A stretch of 64,000 bases of DNA, taken from contig CAISIU010000101.1 in NCBI GenBank assembly GCA_903885505.1, forward strand, positions 1 to 64,000, written 5' to 3'. Of this stretch, positions 1-7,400 are shown piece after piece. The DNA comes from an uncultured Actinomycetes bacterium (GTDB lineage: Bacteria > Actinomycetota > Acidimicrobiia > Acidimicrobiales > RAAP-2). Made by a program: the position numbers and the translations under genes. Below the pieces are notes generated by a model, which did not search any database, was not told the DNA's origin, and saw nothing but the letters and a program-made list of their open reading frames with translations. Within the stretch, counting starts at the first letter, position 1, and each line of letters opens with the position of its first letter.

Positions 1-2
1 CA

Positions 3-68
3 GAGCTCTTAGAACTCTTCCCCGCCTCGTTGGAACGCTTGCCGGCAAAGCATCTCTGTGCCCGTTAA
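3..68 (+). CDS. possible 3' end of a gene cut by the window edge
   Basis: Frame 3 is open from the window edge to a TAA and would encode about 21 residues ending in LPAKHLCAR. The next gene on the same strand starts 25 bases later, which fits a neighbouring gene end. Frame 2 is also open here, so the reading frame is not certain and no function can be given. Confidence 0.25.
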   Translation, partial: ELLELFPASLERLPAKHLCAR

Positions 69-80
69 TGGTGCGGGGGA

Positions 81-86
81 TACGCT
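81..86 (+). promoter_or_regulatory. -10 element (TACGCT), leaderless promoter of the YdeI-type gene
   Basis: TACGCT fits TANNNT and lies exactly 6 bases before the GTG at 93. There is no Shine-Dalgarno sequence, so the transcript probably begins at or next to the start codon. Confidence 0.55.
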
Positions 87-92
87 TCACCC

Positions 93-377
93 GTGGCAAA
101 TGAACTCCCGGGCGGTCCCGTCCATCCCCTTCCGCCCGATCTCCACGAGGGATTGCTGGCAAGTGACGTCGCTCACGCCGCCTGGCTGGACATCACTCCA
201 CTCGCTCGCAATGAGTTCATTTGCTGGGTGGAAGACGCCAAGCAGCCTGCCACTCGTGAACGACGTATCCGTCGCACCCGAGAAGAGCTAGAAGAGGGAA
301 TGCGCCGCCCCTGCTGTTGGCCCGGCTGTAAGCACCGCGAGCGCAACGGGAAATCGCCCCGCGAGTCACCTCGGTAG
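93..377 (+). CDS. YdeI/OmpD-associated family protein (short form)
   Basis: Small soluble protein of 94 residues. Residues 18-70 resemble the C-terminal helical domain of YdeI/OmpD-associated proteins, with the recognisable run ICWVEDAKQPATRERRI around residues 43-59. The family has been linked to stress and antimicrobial-peptide tolerance in other bacteria, but no biochemical role is established. The tail after residue 72 is Cys/Arg/Pro-rich and unlike the family core. The GTG start is chosen because a TANNNT hexamer sits 6 bases upstream. It could be a stand-alone domain of a longer ancestral protein. The family call is fairly sure and the function is unknown. Confidence 0.6.
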   Translation: MANELPGGPVHPLPPDLHEGLLASDVAHAAWLDITPLARNEFICWVEDAKQPATRERRIRRTREELEEGMRRPCCWPGCKHRERNGKSPRESPR

Positions 378-380
378 AGT
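375..380 (+). promoter_or_regulatory. -10 element (TAGAGT), leaderless promoter of the P-loop kinase gene
   Basis: TAGAGT ends 6 bases before the GTG at 387. This spacing favours GTG 387 over the ORF-track TTG at 381. Confidence 0.55.
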
Positions 381-386
381 TTGAAG

Positions 387-920
387 GTGGCAAACGGCGC
401 TCGCATCATCGTTATTGCCGGGCTGCCCGGCGCGGGGAAGAGCACTTTGAGCCGCCGCCTCGCTCAGCACGTCGATGTCGCCGCCCACGTCGAAGCCGAT
501 CGGCTGCAGGACCTCATCGTCTCCGGCGCGGTACACGGCGACGTCAACGGCATTAGTGACGAAGCGGCTCGCCAGATTCGTCTTCGTCTTCACCATGCCG
601 TGCTGCTCGCTCGCTCTTTTCGCGAGGCGGGCTTCACCGCCATCGTCGACGACATCATCACGGGGCCACGTTTTGACCATCTCCGCGATGAGCTCGGCGA
701 CACCCCTTTTTCTTTCGTCATGTTGTTACGCGATCTCGAGGTCATGAAGGAGTCGTGGCGGGCGATAGGTAGCCCCTTCGTCGACTCTTTCGATTGGATT
801 GACGATGAGATTCGCCATCACACCCCGCGAGTGGGCCTGTGGCTCGAGACCACTGGCCGCAGCGAAGATGAAACATTTGCTGAATTAGTGACGCGTCTCG
901 ATGAGGCGCGCGTTCAGTGA
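387..920 (+). CDS. AAA/P-loop kinase, chloramphenicol-phosphotransferase-like
   Basis: A 177-residue P-loop NTPase, probably a small-molecule phosphotransferase. The Walker A motif GLPGAGKST is at residues 12-20, and an aspartate-rich strand AIVDDI at 85-90 fits Walker B. The size and the short lid-like C-terminal half match the CPT/zeta-toxin-like kinases grouped as AAA_33 or CPT. The substrate cannot be read from the sequence. The start is moved from TTG 381 to GTG 387 on the leaderless-promoter spacing. The stop overlaps the GTG of the next gene (GTGA), so the two are probably cotranscribed and coupled. No antitoxin-like neighbour is present, which argues against a zeta toxin. Confidence 0.6.
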   Translation: MANGARIIVIAGLPGAGKSTLSRRLAQHVDVAAHVEADRLQDLIVSGAVHGDVNGISDEAARQIRLRLHHAVLLARSFREAGFTAIVDDIITGPRFDHLRDELGDTPFSFVMLLRDLEVMKESWRAIGSPFVDSFDWIDDEIRHHTPRVGLWLETTGRSEDETFAELVTRLDEARVQ

Positions 921-1471
921 CCATCAACTCGTCGCGTCGATGGCGTGTGGTCGCGCTCGCGATCATCATCGAGGCTCTCGTGGCGGTGGGGGTGATTTGG
1001 ATTATCCGACCCCATGACGCTGCACCCACGTTTGCCACCTTCCGCGCTCCAAGCACTGCCACCGGTGTCAGTTGGGCGACCGCCACCGTGACGAGCGGCC
1101 CGGCCCGTCATAACAGCGCGGTCTCGATGGTCGTGGTGAATGGCTCCGCTCACGCCATGGTGATCACCTCGATTTCTTCATCCGTCGCCGCGACGGGGAT
1201 GTTGCACGTGGATCGCAATCTCTGCGATCCTCACGAGGTGATGACCACGTTATCGACGATGGAAATTTCCGCACACCGGGGAGTCCATCTGGGCCTTCAC
1301 GGTGCGGGTGCGATGCTCATGAATGTGCAGTCGTCACTTCACCGAGGCGCGCACGTGACGCTCGTTGTCCGGTGGCTCGATGGCGCGGGCACGCGTCACG
1401 TATCGGAGGTGGACGCGACGGTTATCCCCGCCCCCGCCCACCTGCAGTACACCGCGCCTATGGCAATGTGA
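917..1471 (+). CDS. membrane-anchored PCuAC-like (DUF461) copper chaperone homologue
   Basis: A 184-residue protein with an N-terminal signal anchor (about residues 10-31) and an extracytoplasmic domain resembling PCu(A)C copper chaperones. The family-like part is the run from about residue 115 (MEISAHRGVHLGL) through GAGAMLMN (129-136) to HRGAHVTLVVRW. In the family, a His normally precedes the paired Met near this point (HxM motif), but here that position is Ala132. The Met residues remain, and His124 and His128 lie nearby. Copper binding is therefore uncertain. The GTG start overlaps the upstream stop. The 3' end overlaps the convergent hydrolase gene by 14 bases. Confidence 0.55.
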   Translation: MTINSSRRWRVVALAIIIEALVAVGVIWIIRPHDAAPTFATFRAPSTATGVSWATATVTSGPARHNSAVSMVVVNGSAHAMVITSISSSVAATGMLHVDRNLCDPHEVMTTLSTMEISAHRGVHLGLHGAGAMLMNVQSSLHRGAHVTLVVRWLDGAGTRHVSEVDATVIPAPAHLQYTAPMAM

Positions 1472-2144
1472 GAACAGTGTCGGCGATGAAGTGTGCCAAC
1501 TCTCGCGGCTTCGTGAATTGTGGCCAGTGGCCGGTCGGAAGTTCAATTACCGACACGTCCTCGATGATCTCGTCATCATTGTCCGACCACTCCCAGTACT
1601 GATCCGCGGTGAACTCGCAGGCAATCAGCGTGGCCGGGATGGCGAGCCGCGCGGCATTGGTGAGTGTCAGTGGTTCTCGAGCACAGCGAGCAGATTCGGG
1701 GTGCACCGACGACAACAAGAGCTCGGCCGCGTCGCCGACGAGGTCGCGAACATCGTCGGGGGTGAAGAAGTCAATACCCGGAAAAGGAATCTCCCCCTCC
1801 ACTTCTGGCAGTGAGTCATTAACGATGTGACCATTGGTCGGGGGAACAGTGTCCACCAACATCAGGTGACGAACGAGTTCGGGGCGCTGATCAGCAGCGC
1901 CATACGCAATATTGCCGCCCGCGGAGTGTCCCACGAGGACGGCGGGCTCACTCAATGCGTCCAGCCACTCGACCACGGCGTTGATTTGGTCAGTGAGTCC
2001 CACGTCACGGCGGTGAGGCCAATGGGCCCCGCGGCCCGGAAGGCCAATGGTGTCCGCCGTGATTCCATAGGTTGTCAGGATTTCCTGAACGGTCGCCCAC
2101 GAGTTGCCCGTCAGCCAAAAGCCAGGAATCAGGAGAATTCGCAC
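1458..2144 (-). CDS. alpha/beta-hydrolase fold protein
   Basis: A 228-residue single-domain alpha/beta hydrolase with no signal peptide. The N-terminal strand MRILLIPGFW carries the oxyanion-hole region. The nucleophile elbow is GHSAGG with Ser74, and a catalytic His is likely at 206 in TGHWPQFTKP. The size and short cap resemble salicylate-esterase or hydroxynitrile-lyase-like and other small esterases. The substrate is unknown. The GTG start is supported by TACAGT 6 bases upstream. The gene is monocistronic and convergent with the PCuAC-like gene. Confidence 0.75.
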   Translation of the reverse strand: MRILLIPGFWLTGNSWATVQEILTTYGITADTIGLPGRGAHWPHRRDVGLTDQINAVVEWLDALSEPAVLVGHSAGGNIAYGAADQRPELVRHLMLVDTVPPTNGHIVNDSLPEVEGEIPFPGIDFFTPDDVRDLVGDAAELLLSSVHPESARCAREPLTLTNAARLAIPATLIACEFTADQYWEWSDNDDEIIEDVSVIELPTGHWPQFTKPRELAHFIADTVLTLP

Positions 2145-2150
2145 AGTGGA

Positions 2151-2156
2151 ACTGTA
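2151..2156 (-). promoter_or_regulatory. -10 element (TACAGT), leaderless promoter of the hydrolase gene
   Basis: On the minus strand TACAGT lies 6 bases before the GTG at 2144, with no Shine-Dalgarno sequence between them. Confidence 0.55.
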
Positions 2157-2276
2157 GGGGATGGGGCCCTGATTCTTACGAGACTCTCATGTGCTCGACC
2201 GAGCTCTTCTTATGTGGCGATATCAAGATGATTCCCGTCGGGCAAGGTGCTCGATGCGTCAACGTAAGGAGAGTGG

Positions 2277-2732
2277 ATGAAGAATCCCTTGAAGCAAGTG
2301 ATCACCATCGCCGCCGTGGCCGCCGCCACGACCGGTGCGGGCGTCGCCCTGATGACGTCGGCCGGCGCCGCCTCCAAGGCGACCCCGCGACACTCGGCCA
2401 CGGCTCCGTATTCCAGCCGACCACATACGCCGCCCTCGGGACCGAAGGAAACTTCGCTCACTGGCACTGACCTCACGACGGCCACCGCCGCGGTGCAGGC
2501 GGCCCTGCCGAGCGGAGCGACCATCGTGCGCATCGAGTCCAACGCCCATGATTCGTACCCCTATGAGGCTCACGTAGTTCTCGCCGACGGCACTCGTGAG
2601 ATCGTGGAGCTGAACTCCACCTTCGAGGTCATCACGACCATCGCCGACCCGGGCCCCGGCCCGCGTGATGGTGGACCGGCCGATCACCAAGGTCCGCCAC
2701 CGGGCGGCCCGGAGGGTCGCGGCCACCACTAG
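2277..2732 (+). CDS. secreted PepSY-like protein with Gly/Pro/His-rich tail
   Basis: A 151-residue exported protein. Residues 1-32 form a signal peptide ending near AGA-AS. A PepSY-like alpha/beta unit covers about residues 62-122 (TTATAAVQAALPSGATIVRI, then YEAHVVLADGTREIVEL). PepSY domains are common in extracytoplasmic inhibitors or sensors of peptidases, but a partner cannot be named. The last 28 residues are Pro, Gly, Asp and His and end in RGHH, which suggests a flexible or metal-binding tail. The start is set by an AAGGAG sequence 5 bases before the ATG. Unlike its neighbours it has a conventional leader. Confidence 0.6.
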   Translation: MKNPLKQVITIAAVAAATTGAGVALMTSAGAASKATPRHSATAPYSSRPHTPPSGPKETSLTGTDLTTATAAVQAALPSGATIVRIESNAHDSYPYEAHVVLADGTREIVELNSTFEVITTIADPGPGPRDGGPADHQGPPPGGPEGRGHH

Positions 2733-2798
2733 AGGCCCCGTTGTTGCCACTCCCCCGCTGCGGTCCGGTGACCTCGGCGGGGGAGTGCTGCTGTCTCG

Positions 2799-2804
2799 TA
2801 GCCT
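2799..2804 (+). promoter_or_regulatory. -10 element (TAGCCT), leaderless promoter of the methyltransferase gene
   Basis: TAGCCT ends 6 bases before the ATG at 2811, and there is no Shine-Dalgarno sequence. Confidence 0.55.
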
Positions 2805-2810
2805 TCGATT

Positions 2811-3398
2811 ATGACGAGTGAGCACTGGGATTCGATGTATCGCGACAAGGGTCGCGTCAACGTCAGCTGGTTCGAAGAGCACCCCCAGCAATCACTCGAT
2901 CTCATCACTCGATTCGCGCCACCTACCGCGTCCGTCATTGATGTGGGCGGAGGTGCCTCCGACCTGGCGAGCGAGTTACTCGCCGCGAATTTCACCGACG
3001 TGACGGTGCTGGATCTCTCCAGCGAAGCCGTCGCTCACTACGCCGACTTAAAGGTGGCCACCGCCGTCGGCGACGTGCGGACCTGGCAACCCCCACGCAC
3101 CTATGACGTCTGGCACGACCGCGCAGTGGGGCATTTCATGACCTCGCCGGATGATCAACTCGGTTATCTGAGCACCTTGCGTGCCGCCATGGCTCCCTCC
3201 GGCATCGCCATCATCGAGGGCTTCGCCCCCGACGGGCCCGAGAGTTGTTCGGGATTGGCCGTGCGACGCGGATTTCCCACCTTGGCGTCGCAATTACTGA
3301 GTGACGAGTTCGACTGCCGAGCATCGGGTGGATTCATCCACGTGACCCCCTGGGGAGCCGAACAGGCTTTTGAATGGGTCGTTCTCGCGCGGGTCTAG
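2811..3398 (+). CDS. class I SAM-dependent methyltransferase
   Basis: A 195-residue soluble methyltransferase. The SAM-binding loop is VIDVGGGAS (residues 42-50), followed by an acidic strand end VLDLS. The N-terminus (HWDSMYRDKG...VSWFEEHP) matches small stand-alone methyltransferases close to the thiopurine/tellurite methyltransferase-like group. The acceptor substrate is unknown. The Rieske oxygenase gene begins 20 bases after the stop on the same strand, but that gene has its own promoter-like element, so a shared pathway is only a possibility. Confidence 0.7.
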   Translation: MTSEHWDSMYRDKGRVNVSWFEEHPQQSLDLITRFAPPTASVIDVGGGASDLASELLAANFTDVTVLDLSSEAVAHYADLKVATAVGDVRTWQPPRTYDVWHDRAVGHFMTSPDDQLGYLSTLRAAMAPSGIAIIEGFAPDGPESCSGLAVRRGFPTLASQLLSDEFDCRASGGFIHVTPWGAEQAFEWVVLARV

Positions 3399-3406
3399 TC
3401 CAGCGA

Positions 3407-3412
3407 TACGAT
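3407..3412 (+). promoter_or_regulatory. -10 element (TACGAT), leaderless promoter of the Rieske oxygenase gene
   Basis: TACGAT ends 6 bases before the GTG at 3419. It supports that start over the ORF-track start, which overlaps the preceding gene. Confidence 0.55.
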
Positions 3413-3418
3413 GCGCCG

Positions 3419-4435
3419 GTGACTACCCGCCTGCGTAATTGCGACCCCGCCCTTCGTCGTGCCTGGCACTCTTTGTGCCGCGACACCGAGATCGGACTTC
3501 AGCCCCGTGCCTTTCGACTCTTGGGTGAGGACTGGGTCGTGTGGCGCGATCTCGACGGAACGGCCCGCGTCTTTCGCGACCTCTGCCCCCACCGTCAGGC
3601 ACCCCTATCGCTGGGCAGTTGCACCGAGGGCACGTTGCGCTGCCCCTATCACGGCTGGTCTTTCAACGCGGAGGGTGCCTGCGTGGATATTCCCGCACTC
3701 GGCAGCGACGCGACCTACCCACCTCGCGCGAAGCTCACAGGCCCCGCGGGGGTGCATGAGTCACACGGCATCATCTTCATCGCGCCCGACGAGCCGCTAA
3801 CTCCGAAGCCGGTGGTCGCGGCGGCAAGTGATCCCACCATGATGCGCGGCGACGTGCCGGTGGAGACCACTCGCGGCGGTGCCGGATTACTGGCGGACAA
3901 CTTCCTCGACATGGCCCACTTCCCCTTCGTGCACGCGGGCACTTTTGGTGCCGATGAAGTCAGGGAAGTCCCGCCCTATACCGTCACGCGTGACGGCTAT
4001 CGCTTTGAGGCCGTCTACGAACACGACTTTGCGAATCGTGAAGATCCGAAAGTCGCGACGGGTGAGCACCCGCTCATCCAGCGCCGCCGCCTGACCTATC
4101 GCTACACCGCCCCCTTCCACCTCGAGCTCGACATTCATTTTCTGGAGACCGGTGGCACCAACGTCATTGGCTTCTTCTTGACGCCGGTCGATGACGACCA
4201 CGTGCGCGTCTATTCGTCGCTCTGGCGAAACGACATGAACGGTGACGAGACTTTGATGCAGGCCGCAGTGGATTTCGAAGTCGCGGTGATTGCGGAGGAC
4301 CTCGCTCTGCAGTCACGATTTGGGCAGCTGTCACTGCCGCTCGATCCCACCATCGAGGTGCACACCCGCGCGGACAAGACGACGATTGAATTACGTCGCA
4401 TTCTGTCCGAGTTCTGCACGGCCGCGTCGGCCTAA
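3419..4435 (+). CDS. Rieske non-heme iron oxygenase (ring-hydroxylase alpha-subunit type)
   Basis: A 338-residue oxygenase of the vanillate-demethylase/pheophorbide-oxygenase type. The Rieske cluster motif C-x-H-x16-C-x2-H is complete (CPHRQAPL...RCPYHGW, about residues 56-78). The mononuclear iron site is visible as DNFLDMAHFPFVHAG, with the usual Asp and two His. The substrate is unknown and could be an aromatic ether, an amine or a sterol-like compound. A reductase is needed but none is encoded next to it. The start is moved to GTG 3419, which removes a 25-base overlap with the methyltransferase gene and fits the leaderless promoter. Confidence 0.85.
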   Translation: MTTRLRNCDPALRRAWHSLCRDTEIGLQPRAFRLLGEDWVVWRDLDGTARVFRDLCPHRQAPLSLGSCTEGTLRCPYHGWSFNAEGACVDIPALGSDATYPPRAKLTGPAGVHESHGIIFIAPDEPLTPKPVVAAASDPTMMRGDVPVETTRGGAGLLADNFLDMAHFPFVHAGTFGADEVREVPPYTVTRDGYRFEAVYEHDFANREDPKVATGEHPLIQRRRLTYRYTAPFHLELDIHFLETGGTNVIGFFLTPVDDDHVRVYSSLWRNDMNGDETLMQAAVDFEVAVIAEDLALQSRFGQLSLPLDPTIEVHTRADKTTIELRRILSEFCTAASA

Positions 4436-4440
4436 CAAAA

Positions 4441-4470
4441 ACCCGGTCACCGAAGTGACCGGGTTTTTTG
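4441..4470 (+). terminator. bidirectional intrinsic terminator
   Basis: A perfect 10-bp stem ACCCGGTCAC/GTGACCGGGT with loop CGAA, flanked by A-run and T-run. It lies between the converging Rieske and giant surface-protein genes and can serve both strands. Confidence 0.9.
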
Positions 4471-4482
4471 TAGTTGAGCTGA

Positions 4483-7400
4483 TTAGTTAACGATCAGCTG
4501 ACCGTTGCTGTAGCGCATCCAGTTCGGCACGCGGGCCGGCGCGGAGCCACTAATGGCCAACGTGGAATTCACGTACTGACCGGAGAAGGACGCCAAGATT
4601 CCGAACACACCGGACAAGTCGGCATTCGTGAAGTTGGCGCCCGTCAACAGGTTGGGGTTCGTGAGGCCGGATCCGGGCAGGACCACCTGACCAAGGAAGG
4701 TCTGGTAGAAGACGTCGTTCGTAAAGTTGGCTCCACGCATGTCGTCGTTCAAGAAGGTGGCACCCGAGAGGTCAAGGTTCGAGAAGTCGAGTCCCGACAG
4801 GTTGGAGAACGCGATGACCACGTTCGGGCCAGCCAAGTAACCCGACACCACACGGTATCCATACGTCACCACTCCGGCTGATCCCGTCAGGCCCGTGGCG
4901 GTGGCGTGATACCACTGCGTGCCGCTGAAGTTTGCCCCGGTCACAATGTCCCCCTGGAGGGTGGCATTCGACAAGTCGGTACCCGAGAACGACGCGTTCG
5001 TCAGGTTGTCACCGGTGAATTGCGACATTGACATGTTCATGCCCGACACGTTCAGGCCCGAGAGGTCAACGTTCACTATCTTCACGCCTGCGGCAATAAG
5101 TGCACCCTTGTAGATGAAGCAGCTACTGGCTTCGTTCGCCAAGTCCGAGGTGGCCGGGTACTGCGTCCAGTTCGGGGTGATGCTGCTGGAGGTGGCGCAG
5201 AGGGCGTACGGCGTGCCGCTGATGCCCTTGTTGTCCGCCGCCAACCAGCTGGCGTTCACGAAGCGGGTGTTGGTTTCGTTGTTGTTCAGCCAGAACGAGC
5301 CAGTGAAGTCCGTTCCCCATGAGGAGAGGCCCGTCAGGTTGTCACCGATGAACTGGATGCCCAGCGCGTTGTCGGCGTTCAACGAGACGTTGGTCAAGTT
5401 CGAACTGTAGAAGCCCGCACCGCGAAGGTCGAGGCCCGACAGGTCCATGTTGACCAAGTTGCCGTTGTCCACGCGGTAGTAGGAACCCACGAGGTTGGAG
5501 CAGCGAATCTGACCATCGCCACAGTTGAGGTAGTAGAGGTTCATGACGTAGTTGTTCGAACCCGTCCGAACGCCCGCCACCGACTGAGTGACGTTGAAGG
5601 GGACGGACGCAATGGGCGTCTGCGGCGTGGCCGCCGGCGCCAGCGTCAAGTAGACACCGGTCTGCGCACAGCGAGTGACTTCCGACGCCTTACCCGAGCA
5701 AATCTGCTTGCCATTGACCGTGAGGACATAGTTGATCGACTCGGAGTTCACCGAGGGGATAACGCCCCAGGTCATGGTGTGTGCGTTGGCGTTGTAGGAA
5801 CCCTGCGCCGACGCGTTCAGGATCGGACCCGATGAGGACAGCTGGGTCGACACGGTGGCGCTGGAGCCGTTCGCGTTCGACGCGGACGCCGAAATGGTGT
5901 ACGTCGTGTACAGCGGCAGCGGGCCGAAGCTAAAGCTGCTGGTGTAGGTGAGCGTGCCGTCGGAGTTACGAGTCACCGGCGTTGAGCCCATGTACAACGT
6001 GCCCGTCGGGCTCTCGATGTCCAGGTTCAGGTTGCCGACATTGGAACCCGTCGTGAAGCCCCAGTCACTGGGGGCAACCACGTTCACGGTCATGGTGCCG
6101 TAGTAGTTGCCGTAGTAGTCCGGCTGAATGGTGATCGCCGAGGTACCCGAGATGGTCGGAACGGCCGGCGGGCCTGACGGGGTGATGCTGTTCGACGAGG
6201 TTGACGAGGGCGAGGTGCCCGCGGCGTTAATGGCGGCCACCGTGAAGCTGTAGGCGGTGCCAGCGCTGAGGCCGGTCACGGTCGTCGAGGTCGCGGGGTA
6301 GGCCACGGCGAAGGTGGCGTTGCCCGGTGACACGGTGACGACGTAGCTGGTCGGCGTCGAGCCACCGAAGTCGCCCGGAGCCGTCCACGACGCCGTGCCG
6401 TTGCCGTTGCCGTTGCTCACGAACGAAGGGTTCGTGGGTCGCCACGTGGTGGCCGCCGGGGTGGCGGAACCCGCAGCCGCGGCCACTGACGTGAGGCCGC
6501 TGTAGTTGGTGGCCGTAACTGCGAAGCGGTAGTTAGTGCCGTTGGTCAAATTACCGATCGTGCAACTTGTGCCGGAAGCGTCGGTGGTGCAAGTAGCGCC
6601 ACCAGGAGTTGCGGTCACGGAATAACGAGTAATCACTGTTCCACCATTCGACGCGGGCGATGACCACGAGATGGTGGCGGACTGATTGCCACTCGTCACC
6701 GACGCATTGCGGGGTGCGGACGGCGCGTCCAGCGGGCGCACGGTGCTGGTGAAGTTGGAGCGAGAGCTTTCGCCTACGGCATTGATGGCCGTGACGTAGA
6801 AGTTGTAAGTCGTGCCCAAGGTGTAGCCGGTCCAGGTGCAGCTCGTACCAGAGATATTCGAGCAGATCAGGAGGTTGCCCGAGGTGTACACGTTGTAACC
6901 GGTGATGGCGCTGCCGCCGTTCGACGACGGGACATTCCATGAAATCGACACCGTGCCCGCCGAGTATGACGCCGCGGCGCTAGCCGGAGATCCCGGCACC
7001 GCCACGAACGCAACGGGAGCCGAGGTGCCAGCTGCGGAATTCCCGAGGGCGCTCGTCGCGACGACAGAGGCGGTGTAGTTGGTGCCGTTCGACAGGCCAG
7101 AGATGGCGCAGCTCAGAACGTTCGGTAGAACTTGGCACGTCTTGCCACCGGGGCTAAGAGTGACCGTGTATCCCGTTACCGACGCACCACGTGCGCTCGA
7201 TGCGCTCCATGACGTGGTGATCCTCCCATTCGCACCGCTCGCGGAGACATTGGTCGGAGCGTTCGGCACGTCGCGCGGTGTGACGCTGTTAGTGGCCGAG
7301 GATGCCGAGCTGGTGCCGGCCGCGTTTATGGCCACCACCGTGAAGGTGTAGGCGACATTCCACGAGAAGGTGGTGATTTGGGCCGACGTACCCGTGACGC

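Noticed and set aside
381-920. Zeta toxin of a toxin-antitoxin pair
   Set aside because: The P-loop kinase has no small antitoxin gene beside it and is coupled to a PCuAC-like gene instead.
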